This document shows, in pieces, positions 1 through 8,880 of a DNA stretch of 64,000 bases. The stretch comes from Alphaproteobacteria bacterium. Its GTDB lineage: Bacteria; Pseudomonadota; Alphaproteobacteria; Rhodobacterales; Rhodobacteraceae. How positions within the stretch are numbered: the stretch's first letter is position 1; each line of letters starts with the position of its first letter. A model generated the notes under the pieces. That model was not told the DNA's origin. It did not search any database and saw only the letters and a list, made by a program, of their open reading frames with translations. The stretch covers positions 186,001 through 250,000 of the forward strand of contig JAUIAS010000001.1 in assembly GCA_030425395.1 (NCBI GenBank), in the 5' to 3' direction. The position numbers and the translations under genes were made by a program.

Positions 1-2
1 TC

Positions 3-494
3 GAAATCGGGATTTTCGGGATAATTGCGGCCACGTCAGGTGCGTTCTTCTGCTGGGTCGGCGGGTTTGTAGACAGGGCGCTGGGACCGAAACCTGTGAT
101 TGTGGCGTGTTGCGTGATGTTGATGGCCACGGCGGCCCTGATCGTATCCCTATCCCCGACTTCGGTTATGGGCATCCCGATTGCCGAAGGCAGTGCCCTG
201 CCCGATCAATTGTTCTATCTGGCCGGTATCATCATCGGCGCCGGTGGCGGCATCCTTCAGGCAGCAAGCCGCAACATGCTGACGCGGCAAGGAAACCCTG
301 ATCGCATGACCGAGGCATTTGGTCTTTATGCACTGTCTGGCAAGGCGACATCATTTCTAGCTCCTGCCTTGATTGCGCTGACCTCGGATATCACTGGCAA
401 CCAAAGGCTTGGCGTGACCCCCTTGATCCTGCTTTTCGGGATCGGTCTGGTCATGCTTTTGTGGGTCAAGCCGGACGGTGAGGACAACAAATGA
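3..494 (+). CDS. MFS transporter, UMF1-like, C-terminal part
   Basis: The reading frame is open from the left edge, so only the last ~163 residues are seen. They contain several hydrophobic segments (for example around IIAATSGAFFCWVGG and LILLFGIGLVMLLWV) and a loop GILQAASRNMLTR typical of the last half of UMF1/Atg22-type major facilitator permeases. It is an inner-membrane transporter; the substrate cannot be read from the sequence. Its stop overlaps the mepA start (ATGA), so the two genes are probably co-transcribed and translationally coupled. Family level is fairly sure, subfamily is inference. Confidence 0.75.
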   Translation, partial: EIGIFGIIAATSGAFFCWVGGFVDRALGPKPVIVACCVMLMATAALIVSLSPTSVMGIPIAEGSALPDQLFYLAGIIIGAGGGILQAASRNMLTRQGNPDRMTEAFGLYALSGKATSFLAPALIALTSDITGNQRLGVTPLILLFGIGLVMLLWVKPDGEDNK

Positions 495-1363
495 TCTGGC
501 GAATTCTGAGCCTTGTTATCGCCGTCACGGTGTTACCCGATGCGGGCCATGCGACGCCCCCGGCCAAGGATCAATTCGGTGCCAAGGCAACCCCATCTCG
601 GCAAGCGCCCGCCCCCTATGGCAGCTATGCCAAGGGCTGCGTCGCCGGCGCGGCGCAGTTGCCCGAAACCGGACCGACATGGCAGGCTATGCGATTGAGC
701 CGGAATCGTAATTGGGGGCATCCTGAAGCGATTGAATATGTGAAGGAACTCAGCGCATTCGCCGCGACTCTTCCAGGGTGGGCTGGATTGTTTATCGGAG
801 ACATCAGCCAGCCTCGTGGCGGACCGATGCTTTCGGGCCATCGCAGCCACCAGATCGGGTTGGATATCGACATCTGGATGCGACCGCCGCAAAGGCTTGA
901 TCTGGATCGTAAGTCACGCGAACAGATTTCTTCCATTTCGATGCGCCGCGCCAAAGGGGCCTATGTGAACGAACACTGGACACGCGAGCATCACGAATTG
1001 CTCAAGGCAGCCGCAAGCGACAAGCGCGTGGCCCGTATCTTTGTGTTTCCCGGGGCCAAGGTGCAAATGTGCGCAGACGAGACCGGCAATCGCAAATGGC
1101 TGCGCAAGATCCGGCCTTGGTGGGGGCACCACTATCATTTTCACGTGCGCCTTGCCTGTCCACGCGGAATGCGTGGCTGCGTCGATCAAGCGCCCCCGCC
1201 TCGTGGGGACGGTTGCGCTGACGCGCAAAAGTGGGTCGATGACATTCTGAACCCACCGCCACGACCGCCGAAACCAGCCAAACCTGTTCCTGCCAAGCCA
1301 AGGCGGGAACTTGCCCTTGCAGATTTGCCTCGCCAATGCGCTTCCGTCCTGCACTCGGACTGA
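491..1363 (+). CDS. mepA: Penicillin-insensitive murein endopeptidase MepA
   Basis: Periplasmic zinc endopeptidase (peptidase family M74) that cleaves D-Ala-meso-DAP cross-links in peptidoglycan. 290 residues. The first ~21 look like a signal peptide (hydrophobic core LSLVIAVTVL, AxA-like end). The metal-site region SGHRSHQIGLDIDIW places His117, His120 and Asp127 where the family has its zinc ligands, and WWGHHYHFHVRL (about 210-221) supplies the distal histidines. The C-terminal ~30 residues are a proline- and lysine-rich tail. The start ATG overlaps the stop of the upstream permease by 4 bases. The last 28 bases overlap the next gene. Confidence 0.93.
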   Translation: MIWRILSLVIAVTVLPDAGHATPPAKDQFGAKATPSRQAPAPYGSYAKGCVAGAAQLPETGPTWQAMRLSRNRNWGHPEAIEYVKELSAFAATLPGWAGLFIGDISQPRGGPMLSGHRSHQIGLDIDIWMRPPQRLDLDRKSREQISSISMRRAKGAYVNEHWTREHHELLKAAASDKRVARIFVFPGAKVQMCADETGNRKWLRKIRPWWGHHYHFHVRLACPRGMRGCVDQAPPPRGDGCADAQKWVDDILNPPPRPPKPAKPVPAKPRRELALADLPRQCASVLHSD

Positions 1364-2211
1364 TCCTGCTGGGCCTGATTGCATCCTATGTCCCCGGTTT
1401 ACGCGGGCTTGGCGATGCGACGGTTCAGATGCACGCCACCTGGTGGCTGGAAACGCGGGGCTTTGGTGGATTCTCTGGTATCGAGCTACACCCGGATGGC
1501 AAAACCTTTTCCGCCGTCAACGACGATGGCCGGTTCGCCGTGGGGGTCATTCATGCCGAGGACCGCATTGAACTGACCGATTTCCCAGATCTTACAAGAC
1601 CGAATAGAACTGCCTACAAGGGCTTTGATGGGGATGCCGAAGGCATTGCACTGGGTCAGGACGGCAGCGTTTTCGTTGCCTTTGAACATCGTAAGGTGGT
1701 CACCCGGTTCGATGCAGGCGGATCCGGCGGAACAGACCTGCCCGCGTCACCCGCATTTGGCAAGATGGCCGACAACGGATCTCTCGAAGCGTTGGCCATA
1801 GATGACGCCGGGCGTCTCTACACGATGTCCGAAATGCCGGATGCCCGCCCCAGATCATTCCGGGTCTTTCGATTTCAGGATGGAAAGTGGACCGTCGCCC
1901 ACCGCATCCCGGCCCGAAACTGGTATCGCGCAGTAGGTGCGGATTTCGGGCCGGACGGGGCGTTCTATCTTCTGGAACGCAGGCTGACGCCATTGGGGTT
2001 TCAATCCCGCATTCGGCGGTGGCCCGTTTCCGGCGATGTCTGGGGCCAGGAAGCCACTCTCTGGCAAAGCCGCGCGGGACAGTTCGACAATCTCGAAGGG
2101 CTGAGCATCCGACAACTGGAAACTGGAATTTTGCGTGCAACGATGATCGCTGACGACAACTTCTGGTCCTTTCTGGATACCGAAATCGTGCAAATCGACA
2201 TCCGAATATAG
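1336..2211 (+). CDS. Esterase-like activity of phytase family protein
   Basis: 291 residues with an N-terminal hydrophobic export signal (LGLILLGLIASYVPG). The body is a repeat-type beta-propeller sequence with FSGIELHPDGKTFSAVNDDG near residues 49-68 and SLEALAIDDAGRLYTMSE further on, as in the phytase-like esterase family (Pfam Phytase-like). The protein is presumably periplasmic, hydrolysing ester or phosphoester substrates; the true substrate is unknown. It begins inside the 3' end of mepA in another frame with no clear ribosome-binding site of its own, which suggests coupling to mepA. Confidence 0.75.
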   Translation: MRFRPALGLILLGLIASYVPGLRGLGDATVQMHATWWLETRGFGGFSGIELHPDGKTFSAVNDDGRFAVGVIHAEDRIELTDFPDLTRPNRTAYKGFDGDAEGIALGQDGSVFVAFEHRKVVTRFDAGGSGGTDLPASPAFGKMADNGSLEALAIDDAGRLYTMSEMPDARPRSFRVFRFQDGKWTVAHRIPARNWYRAVGADFGPDGAFYLLERRLTPLGFQSRIRRWPVSGDVWGQEATLWQSRAGQFDNLEGLSIRQLETGILRATMIADDNFWSFLDTEIVQIDIRI

Positions 2212-2242
2212 CTTGTGCAGGTCCATTAGACGGTTTATGCGC

Positions 2243-2264
2243 GGCCCGTCCCGATAACGGGGCC
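2243..2264 (+). promoter_or_regulatory. Leader hairpin before queuosine-precursor transporter
   Basis: In the 87-base gap before the transporter, GGCCCGT (2243-2249) pairs with ACGGGGCC (2257-2264) with one bulged G and a 7-base loop. No uridine run follows, so it is not a classical terminator. I looked for preQ1 riboswitch cores and did not see one. The hairpin may be a leader structure or just the 3' end of the upstream message. Confidence 0.25.
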
Positions 2265-2298
2265 AAGTCGCCGCAACCTTGTAAAAACGGGCCTGATC

Positions 2299-2940
2299 AT
2301 GTCACGCACCCATATTCCCGGCATTATTGCCATGGCAACGATTGTCGTTGCATCCAATATCCTTGTCCAATTCCTATATGGCAATTGGCTGACATGGGGG
2401 GCGTTTACCTACCCCCTCGCCTTTCTTGTCACCGACGTGATGAACCGCGTCTACGGGGCACCCACGGCACGCCGGGTTGTCCTGATCGGGTTTGTCGTTG
2501 GTGTCATATGTTCGCTGATCGGAACTCAGATCATGCTTGAAGGCGATGGCTACAGCTATCCGGCGGTCACTCTGCGCATTGCGCTGGGATCTGGCCTTGC
2601 CTTCCTCACAGCGCAATTGATCGACGTTGCCATTTTTGATCGCCTGCGCGCAGGCCGTTGGTGGCGCGCGCCTCTGGTGTCGACGCTGGTTGGCTCATCG
2701 CTGGACACAGCGCTGTTCTTTACCATCGCGTTTTCCGCCAGCCTTGCCTTTATTGAACCGGGCAACGATGTGTCCTGGGCCGGCGAAGTCATGCCTCTTT
2801 TGGGTGCCGGACCAGAGGTGCCCCTTTGGGTTTCGCTCGCAGTTGCGGACTGGTGCGTCAAACTTTCGTTGGCACTGATCGCACTTGTTCCTTTCCGCCT
2901 GATCGTTGGGCGGCTCACATCCCAAATGCGCCACACCTGA
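2299..2940 (+). CDS. yhhQ: Queuosine precursor transporter, YhhQ/VUT family
   Basis: 213-residue inner-membrane protein with about six hydrophobic segments. The segment GNWLTWGAFTYPLAFLVTDV followed by MNRVYGAPTARRVV is the hallmark of the COG1738/YhhQ (vitamin uptake-like) family, whose E. coli member imports the queuosine precursors preQ0/preQ1. Length and charge pattern match the family. The queG gene for the last step of queuosine synthesis starts at the right end of this window, so the organism makes or salvages queuosine. Family assignment is firm; exact substrate is by homology. Confidence 0.85.
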   Translation: MSRTHIPGIIAMATIVVASNILVQFLYGNWLTWGAFTYPLAFLVTDVMNRVYGAPTARRVVLIGFVVGVICSLIGTQIMLEGDGYSYPAVTLRIALGSGLAFLTAQLIDVAIFDRLRAGRWWRAPLVSTLVGSSLDTALFFTIAFSASLAFIEPGNDVSWAGEVMPLLGAGPEVPLWVSLAVADWCVKLSLALIALVPFRLIVGRLTSQMRHT

Positions 2941-3013
2941 AAAAAACGTTTGGCAGATCGAACATTCCATGCGACGATTCGAGTGATCTAAACAAATGAA
3001 AGGAGGTGCTTCA

Positions 3014-3070
3014 GTGTCGAGAAAGAAATTGGAGAGAGGTGTCGGAACAGGATGGGAGGCCTCTGTCTGA
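3014..3070 (+). CDS. Putative 18-residue leader peptide
   Basis: A GTG start lies seven bases after a strong GGAGG and opens an 18-codon frame: MSRKKLERGVGTGWEASV. The Shine-Dalgarno is of better quality than those of most genes in the window. The same bases can be sequestered by 3125-3132. The peptide does not resemble a known amino-acid leader (one Trp, no run of a single residue). It may be a genuine small protein, a regulatory leader, or chance. Confidence 0.35.
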   Translation: MSRKKLERGVGTGWEASV

Positions 3071-3145
3071 GGCAGCCCTCGGCGGGATAGCCCCCGTCTT
3101 GACCATTGGGTGTCTAACCGACCCCACCTCCTGATACTTTCGAGA

Positions 3146-3173
3146 GGGCCGTCCCAAAGGGGCGGCCCTTTTT
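3146..3173 (+). terminator. Rho-independent terminator upstream of arfB
   Basis: The stem is GGGCCGTCCC (3146-3155) against GGGGCGGCCC (3159-3168), with one G-U pair and an AAA loop, followed by TTTTT. It ends the 3001-3173 unit and could act as an attenuator for arfB. Confidence 0.8.
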
Positions 3174-3225
3174 GGTTGGCCCCGGATGCGCAGAAGGCTA
3201 ACTCTGACATCGAAGGGAGCGCATC

Positions 3226-3651
3226 TTGGGCCTGAAAATCAATGACCGGATCGAAATCGCGGATTGGGAACTGACCGAACAATTCGTCCGCGCCTCCGGT
3301 CCCGGCGGACAAAACGTCAACAAGGTGTCCACCGCTGTCGAACTGAGGTTCGAGGCCGCGCGTTCTCCCAATCTGCCAGATCCCGTCAAACGCCGCTTGC
3401 AGTCCCTTGCCGGTCGACGCTGGACCAAGGATGGGGCCATCGTCATCCAGTGCGAAGAAACCCGCAGTCAGGCACGCAACCGCGAAATCGTGCGCGACCG
3501 GTTGGTCGAACTGATCACGCGCGCCCTGACCGCACCGCGTCGCCGCATCGCGACCAAACCAACATTGGGCTCCAAGAAGAGGCGCCTAAAGGCCAAGAAG
3601 GAACGTGGTATGGTCAAATCGCTGCGCGGACGGGTCGACGGGGATGAATAA
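3226..3651 (+). CDS. arfB: Alternative ribosome-rescue factor ArfB (peptidyl-tRNA hydrolase)
   Basis: Frees ribosomes stalled on messages without a stop codon by hydrolysing peptidyl-tRNA. 141 residues. The catalytic loop ASGPGGQNVNK has Gly27-Gly28-Gln29, and the C-terminal tail (GSKKRRLKAKKERG) is the basic extension that enters the empty mRNA channel, both diagnostic of ArfB/YaeJ rather than a full release factor. The start is TTG at 3226, preceded by AAGGGAG at a normal distance. The 3' end overlaps the next gene by 8 bases. A terminator lies 52 bases upstream. Confidence 0.92.
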   Translation: MGLKINDRIEIADWELTEQFVRASGPGGQNVNKVSTAVELRFEAARSPNLPDPVKRRLQSLAGRRWTKDGAIVIQCEETRSQARNREIVRDRLVELITRALTAPRRRIATKPTLGSKKRRLKAKKERGMVKSLRGRVDGDE

Positions 3652-4525
3652 GACTGTAGTTGCCATCTTGCTCAGCCTGTTGGCGCTCTTGATGTTCGAT
3701 ATCATGGCGCTCGTGATCAAATACCTGTCGCCGCGCTACAGTGCCATGGAATTGTCGGCGTGGCGCAATGTCTTTGGCCTGGGGCCGGCGGCAATCGCGC
3801 TCTGGTCGTCTTCCGCCTGGCGGGGGAGAGGCAAGCCCCTGATCATCCGGCAATGGAAGCTGGCGAGCTTTCGCGGTCTTTGCATCGCGCTGGCACAGCT
3901 TAGCTTTTACCTATCACTTGGAATGATGGCCTTTGCCACTGCGGCAACGATCACCTACGCAAACGCCTTGTTCATGACAGCTCTGGCCGTTCCGATTCTT
4001 GGCGAGAAGGTCGGATTTTTACGATGGTCGGCTGTCATGATCGGTTTTGCAGGGGTGATGATGGTTGTTGGCCCCGGGCGGGATGCCTTCAGCGTGGCCG
4101 CCCTGCTGCCACTGGCGGCCGCGTTTCTCTATGCATTGGCCGCAGTGACATCGCGGCTCTTGGATGAGGATGTGCCCACACCGCTGGCCAATCTGTATTC
4201 CACCGGTGTGGCCATGGTGGGCAGCGTTATCATGGCCCTAGTCTGGGGCGGATTCACCCCGGTGACTGCATGGATGGATTTGTTCTGGCTGATCTTGATG
4301 GGCGCGGTCGGCGGCAGCGCGGTCCTCTGCCTTGTCACGGCCTACCGCATGACCGAACAAAGCAATCTCGCTCCGTTCAGTTACTTTGGTATCCCGCTGG
4401 CTTTTGTTCTCGGGTGGCTCACCTTTGACGAAGCCCCGTGGCAGGATTTGTTCCCCGGCGCGATCTTGATAGCAGCCGGAGGTCTTATCATTATCTGGAG
4501 AGAACGCCGCCTGCGACGTACTTAG
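3644..4525 (+). CDS. DMT-superfamily (EamA) permease
   Basis: 293-residue inner-membrane protein with about ten hydrophobic helices arranged as two EamA repeats. The first contains LLSLLALLMFDIMALVIKYL; the second ends with FPGAILIAAGGLIIIW before a short basic tail. Typical of drug/metabolite exporters; the substrate is unknown. I use the ATG at 3644, which overlaps the arfB stop, rather than an in-frame start 39 bases further upstream that lies inside arfB and would add a non-hydrophobic extension. Confidence 0.85.
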   Translation: MNKTVVAILLSLLALLMFDIMALVIKYLSPRYSAMELSAWRNVFGLGPAAIALWSSSAWRGRGKPLIIRQWKLASFRGLCIALAQLSFYLSLGMMAFATAATITYANALFMTALAVPILGEKVGFLRWSAVMIGFAGVMMVVGPGRDAFSVAALLPLAAAFLYALAAVTSRLLDEDVPTPLANLYSTGVAMVGSVIMALVWGGFTPVTAWMDLFWLILMGAVGGSAVLCLVTAYRMTEQSNLAPFSYFGIPLAFVLGWLTFDEAPWQDLFPGAILIAAGGLIIIWRERRLRRT

Positions 4526-4578
4526 CGCGTGCGCCCGCCATCATCCGATTTCAACTAAAAAACCGATCGCGCGACACC

Positions 4579-5871
4579 TTAGACCACGACCTCGATCGCC
4601 TTTTGATCGCCGACACCGAACACCCGCTTGTAACGCTCTATCTGATGTTGTGGGCCCATCGCCTTGTTGGGATTATCGGACAGTTTCACCGTGGGCCGCC
4701 CATCGGCACTCACCGCTTTGCAGACCATTGAAAATGGCGCAAGGCTGTCATCCGCCGTCAGCCCGCGGAAATCATTGGTCAGAAGCGTGCCCCAGCCAAA
4801 GGACACCCGAACACGGCCGGAAAACTGCGCCTGCAACTCGGCAATCTTTTCCACGTCCAGCCCGTCAGAGAAAATCACCAACTTCTGGGTCGGATCCTCG
4901 CCACGCTCCTTCCACCAGCGTATCGCGGTTTCCGCGCCCTGCGCGGGATCGCCAGAATCAATACGGATGCCCGTCCACCCCGCCAACCAATCGGGCGCGC
5001 GTCGAAGGAACCCTTCGGTCCCATACGTATCGGGCAGGATCATACGCAGATTGCCTTCGTGTTCTTCGTGCCAATCCGCCAAGACATCATAGGGCGCACG
5101 CGCCAGCTCATCGTCGTCTTCTGCAAGCGCCGCATAAACCATCGGCAACTCATGCGCATTTGTCCCAATCGCCTCAAGATCGCGGTTCTTAGCAATCAGG
5201 CAATTCGACGTGCCCACAAATGATGACCCCAAACCCTCGAACATGGCCTGAACGCACCAATCCTGCCAAAGAAAGGAATGTCGCCGCCTGGTTCCGAAAT
5301 CGGCAATGCGCAACCCGTCAATGCCGCGCAACTGTTCCACCTTTTCCCAAAGCTTGGTCATCGCGCGGGCATAGAGAACCTGAAGTTCGAACCGCCCCAG
5401 ATCGTTCAAGACAGCGCGGCTGCGCAATTCCATCAACACCGACAGCGCCGAAATTTCCCAAAGCATCACCTCGGGCCATTTGCCTTCAAAGGTCAACTCA
5501 TACTGATCTCCGACACGCTCCAGCTCATAGGCAGGCAAACGCAGGTTTTCGAACCACTCCATGAAATCGGGGCGGAACATCTGACGCTTGCCATAGAACG
5601 TGTTCCCGCGCAGCCATGTGGATTCACCCCGCCGCAACGAAAGTGACCGGATATGATCAAGCTGTTCGCGCAATTCACCTTCATCGATCAGCCGCGCCAA
5701 TGGCACGTGCGAGGACCGGTTGATCAATGAAAACCGCACCTGTGTGTCAGGCTTGTTGCGAAACACCGACTGACACATCAAAAGCTTGTAGAAATCCGTG
5801 TCGATCAGAGATCGGACAATCGGATCAATCTTCCATTTGTGGTTCCAGACCCGTGTGGCGATATCGACCAT
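4579..5871 (-). CDS. pncB: Nicotinate phosphoribosyltransferase
   Basis: Converts nicotinate, PRPP and ATP to nicotinate mononucleotide in the Preiss-Handler NAD salvage route. 430 residues. Family signatures include the N-terminal [13 protein letters not shown], the histidine region GTNAHELPM (the phosphorylated His of the enzyme) and the C-terminal [12 protein letters not shown]. The ATG at 5871 has AAGGAG six bases upstream and is preferred over a start 51 bases further upstream. It follows pncA on the same strand with a 68-base gap, so nicotinamide deamidation and nicotinate capture are encoded together. Confidence 0.94.
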   Translation of the reverse strand: MVDIATRVWNHKWKIDPIVRSLIDTDFYKLLMCQSVFRNKPDTQVRFSLINRSSHVPLARLIDEGELREQLDHIRSLSLRRGESTWLRGNTFYGKRQMFRPDFMEWFENLRLPAYELERVGDQYELTFEGKWPEVMLWEISALSVLMELRSRAVLNDLGRFELQVLYARAMTKLWEKVEQLRGIDGLRIADFGTRRRHSFLWQDWCVQAMFEGLGSSFVGTSNCLIAKNRDLEAIGTNAHELPMVYAALAEDDDELARAPYDVLADWHEEHEGNLRMILPDTYGTEGFLRRAPDWLAGWTGIRIDSGDPAQGAETAIRWWKERGEDPTQKLVIFSDGLDVEKIAELQAQFSGRVRVSFGWGTLLTNDFRGLTADDSLAPFSMVCKAVSADGRPTVKLSDNPNKAMGPQHQIERYKRVFGVGDQKAIEVVV

Positions 5872-5939
5872 GGCCAACTCCTTTGGACAGCCCCTTTTGC
5901 CAATCCCGCCCATCAGCGGCAAGCGGCGTATTGGCGCGA

Positions 5940-6533
5940 TCAGGCAAGCGTTACGCCCTCGGCCTCCATTGCTTCCAGAGCTGTGATCAATGACCCGTCC
6001 AGATCAATTGCACAGCACAGATCCTGGTGCAGCGTCACCGAATACCCCAACCGCGCGGCATCCACGGCAGAAAAGTTCACGCAGAAATCCGTGGCAAGCC
6101 CCGTCATCGTCAACGCGGTGATCCCACGTGCGCGCAGATAGCCATCCAGACCGGTGGGGGTTTTTCGGTCATTTTCAAAGAAGGCCGAATAGCTGTCGAT
6201 TTCCGCGCGAAATCCTTTGCGCAGGATCAGATCCGCCCTGTCGGTTTCCAGATCCGGGTGGAACCCTGCCCCGATGGACCCTTGGACACAGTGATCCGGC
6301 CAAAGAACCTGCGGCCCATAAGGCATATCAATCAAGTCATAGGGGGCGCGGTCGGGATGGCCGCTGGCAAAGGATGAATGCCCCGCCGGGTGCCAATCCT
6401 GGGTCAGGATCACCGATGCGAATTCCGGCATCAGCGCGTTGATACCCGGCACGATTTCGTCGCCGCCCGAAACGGCCAGCGCCCCACCGGGGCAAAAATC
6501 CCGTTGCATGTCGATCACGATCAGCGCCTGCAT
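5940..6533 (-). CDS. pncA: Nicotinamidase
   Basis: Hydrolyses nicotinamide to nicotinate, feeding PncB next door. 197 residues, isochorismatase-like fold. The catalytic triad is visible: Asp8 in IDMQRDF, Lys106 in LILRKGF, and nucleophile Cys151 in [10 protein letters not shown]. Metal-binding residues Asp46, His48 (TQDWHPAGH) and His81 are present. The start at 6533 has GGAGG at five bases; the upstream GTG overlaps that site and is less likely. Divergent from the Hsp70-like gene. Confidence 0.95.
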   Translation of the reverse strand: MQALIVIDMQRDFCPGGALAVSGGDEIVPGINALMPEFASVILTQDWHPAGHSSFASGHPDRAPYDLIDMPYGPQVLWPDHCVQGSIGAGFHPDLETDRADLILRKGFRAEIDSYSAFFENDRKTPTGLDGYLRARGITALTMTGLATDFCVNFSAVDAARLGYSVTLHQDLCCAIDLDGSLITALEAMEAEGVTLA

Positions 6534-6645
6534 CCGCACCTCCTCAAGGGTTTAACGGTCCCAGCATAATCGGTCAGGACCCGAATTGCCATGTTGGGTC
6601 ACATCGTCTAGGACCGGCCTTTGGTTTGTCATCAGGAGCGCCCCC

Positions 6646-7866
6646 ATGCCAACGCTGGCGATAGATTTCGGGACATCGAATACTGCGGCGGCAGTACTTG
6701 ATGGGGACGGCAGACCACTGATCCTTTCGCTCGAAGAAGGTCAGGATACACTTCCAACCGCAGTCTTTCTTGATTTCGCCGCCCGACGCCCCGTCTATGG
6801 ACGCGCCGCCGCACGGGCGATGATGGCCGGCGAAGACGGACGTTTCCTGCGTGCGCTCAAGAGCATTCTGGGAACACCGCTTGCCCGCGAGAAACGGCAA
6901 TTTCTGAATGAACGATTGACCCTGATCGACGTCATCGCGCGCTTTCTTTCCGAGATCAAAACCCGCGCTGAACGTGCAACAGGGGTTCGTTACGACTCCG
7001 CCTTTTCAGGCCGACCCGTGCATTTTCACTCTTCCGACGTGCAGCGCGATACCCGCGCGCTCGAGGATTTGCGCGATGCCTATTTCCGCGCGGGCTTCGC
7101 TACGGTGGATTTCCTGCCCGAGCCAGAGGCCGCAGCACTTGCCGCGCCGGGTTCGGGGCGCATGTTGATCGTCGATATTGGCGGCGGTACCTCTGATTTC
7201 ACCTTGTGTGACAAGACCGGCGACTCAACCAAAATTCTCGCCAGTCGCGGCATCAGATTGGGCGGCACCGATGCGGATCGAATCCTGAGCCTGTCACATG
7301 CCATGCCGCTTATGGGATACGGCGGCCTGATCGGGGATGAGTTCGGAGGCAAGTATCATCCCGCGCCAAGGGCCTTGTTTCAGGATCTTGCCAGTTGGGA
7401 AAAGATCGCGTTTCTCTACGATCCCGCCTTGTTGCGCGACGTCAGGCGGTGGGCCCGTGTTGCGGCCAAACCCGAGCTGTTTGACCGTCTGGCCACAGTT
7501 CTGGATATGCATCTGGGGCATGACGTGGCCTATGCCGTGGAAGCCGGAAAGATTGCCGCGAACGCCACTCCGGTGACACGCATTTCGCTCGATGTTGTCG
7601 AACGGGGGCTTGGCGTGGCTCTGGATCAGGGGGCGTTGACCAAAGATTTGTCAGACTTCGCCGCCGCCATCGGCGCAGAAGCGCTCGCAACGCTGCGCGA
7701 TGCGGAGTGTTCTCCAGAAGATGTCCGTCAGGTCGTTTTCGTTGGCGGATCAAGCTTGCTGCATCCTGTGCGCGACGCTCTCTCTCGGGCGTTGCCAGAG
7801 TCACATCAGGTCGATGCCCGCGTCTTTACTGCGGTTGTGGATGGGCTGGCCCGCGCGACCGCCTGA
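6646..7866 (+). CDS. Hsp70-family ATPase, YegD-like
   Basis: 406 residues covering essentially only the actin/Hsp70 nucleotide-binding domain. Phosphate 1 loop LAIDFGTSNTAAAV is at the N-terminus, phosphate 2 loop MLIVDIGGGTSDF near residues 172-184, and the adenosine motif VVFVGGSSLLHPV near the C-terminus. No substrate-binding domain or lid follows, as in YegD-like proteins. The role is unknown; chaperone-like ATPase by homology. The start ATG at 6646 follows CAGGAG. Confidence 0.85.
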   Translation: MPTLAIDFGTSNTAAAVLDGDGRPLILSLEEGQDTLPTAVFLDFAARRPVYGRAAARAMMAGEDGRFLRALKSILGTPLAREKRQFLNERLTLIDVIARFLSEIKTRAERATGVRYDSAFSGRPVHFHSSDVQRDTRALEDLRDAYFRAGFATVDFLPEPEAAALAAPGSGRMLIVDIGGGTSDFTLCDKTGDSTKILASRGIRLGGTDADRILSLSHAMPLMGYGGLIGDEFGGKYHPAPRALFQDLASWEKIAFLYDPALLRDVRRWARVAAKPELFDRLATVLDMHLGHDVAYAVEAGKIAANATPVTRISLDVVERGLGVALDQGALTKDLSDFAAAIGAEALATLRDAECSPEDVRQVVFVGGSSLLHPVRDALSRALPESHQVDARVFTAVVDGLARATA

Positions 7867-7905
7867 CATATTGCCCGCCTTCGAATTGAGGAGTATCGGA
7901 CGCCT

Positions 7906-8814
7906 ATGTATACGATTGCAGCACTCTACCACTTCACCCGCTTCACCGATCCCGATGCTCTGCGCGCGCCTCTGTCCGCCTTGTGTGATGCCGAGAATGT
8001 CAAAGGCACGCTCCTCTTGGCGCGCGAAGGAATCAACGGAACCATCGCGGGGCCTCGCACCGGGATTGACAATATTCTGGCCCATATCCGCGCGCTTCCG
8101 GGATGCGATGGGCTTGAGTGGAAAGAGAGCAGCTCGGATCACGCGCCTTTCGCCCGAATGAAAGTGCGCCTAAAACGCGAAATTGTCACCATGGGCCAAC
8201 CCGATGTCGACCCACGCGCACAGGTTGGCCATTACGTCGATCCCGCCGATTGGAACGACTTGATCAAGGATCCCCAAGTGGCCGTGATCGACACCCGGAA
8301 CGATTACGAAGTTGCAATCGGCACCTTCGAAGGCGCAGTCGACCCAGGCACCGCCAGCTTCCGCGACTTTCCTGCGTGGTGGGAAGAAAATCATCATCGT
8401 TTTCACAATAAGAAAATCGCGATGTTCTGCACCGGAGGTATCCGCTGCGAAAAATCGACAAACTACCTGATCGGACAAGGCGTCAAAGATGTGTTCCATC
8501 TCAAAGGCGGCATCCTGAAATACCTCGAAGAGGTGCCAGCCCAGAACAGCACCTGGCAAGGCGACTGCTTTGTCTTTGATAACCGGGTCAGCGTGGGTCA
8601 TGGCCTGAAAGAAGGCCCGCACCTGTTGTGTCACGGGTGCCGACGCCCGATCCTGCCAGAGGACCGCGACCGCCCCGAATACGAACATGGTGTGTCATGC
8701 CACCATTGCATTCATGAGACATCTCAATTCGACAAGGATCGCTTTCGCGAACGGCAAAAACAGATCACGCTTGCCCGCCAAAGAGGCGAAACCCATATCG
8801 CTGGCGTGGACTGA
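7906..8814 (+). CDS. trhO: tRNA uridine(34) hydroxylase TrhO
   Basis: Makes 5-hydroxyuridine at the wobble position of tRNA in an oxygen-dependent reaction (family formerly YceA). 302 residues. An N-terminal acylphosphatase-like part is followed by a rhodanese domain at about 115-215 whose loop reads MFCTGGIRCEKS (Cys175 and Cys181), and a C-terminal part has cysteine pairs CHGCRRP and CHHC. Preceded by GAGGAG. A copy of a short dispersed repeat lies just downstream. Confidence 0.92.
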   Translation: MYTIAALYHFTRFTDPDALRAPLSALCDAENVKGTLLLAREGINGTIAGPRTGIDNILAHIRALPGCDGLEWKESSSDHAPFARMKVRLKREIVTMGQPDVDPRAQVGHYVDPADWNDLIKDPQVAVIDTRNDYEVAIGTFEGAVDPGTASFRDFPAWWEENHHRFHNKKIAMFCTGGIRCEKSTNYLIGQGVKDVFHLKGGILKYLEEVPAQNSTWQGDCFVFDNRVSVGHGLKEGPHLLCHGCRRPILPEDRDRPEYEHGVSCHHCIHETSQFDKDRFRERQKQITLARQRGETHIAGVD

Positions 8815-8820
8815 GCCTGC

Positions 8821-8852
8821 TTTCTCTTGCTTAAAATATCCCCGCCGGAGGC
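8821..8852. repeat. Roseobacter-type dispersed intergenic repeat, copy 1
   Basis: TTTCTCTTGCTTAAAATATC followed by CCCGCCGGAGGC sits between the trhO and MFS stop codons. Near-identical blocks occur at 63435-63458 (inverted) and, more diverged, at 14421-14454. All three are in short gaps between genes. Confidence 0.6.
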
Positions 8853-8880
8853 TCCCCAATTCTGCCTCCAGCGCGGCCAC

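Larger units (their letters stand above)
3001..3173 (+). ncRNA. Candidate sRNA or leader RNA with terminator
   Basis: The 285 bases between yhhQ and arfB hold a structured unit. AGGAGGTG (3001-3008) is perfectly complementary to CACCTCCT (3125-3132), so a long-range helix could hide a strong ribosome-binding site. A short reading frame starts just after that site. A GC-rich terminator hairpin followed by five T ends the unit at 3173, 52 bases before arfB. It could be a free small RNA, an attenuated leader of arfB, or the message of a tiny peptide. The 5' end is not known; 3001 is simply the first base of the pairing element. Confidence 0.45.

Noticed and set aside
2212-2298. preQ1 riboswitch ahead of the queuosine-precursor transporter
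   Set aside because: A hairpin is present, but none of the conserved preQ1-I, -II or -III cores was recognised.
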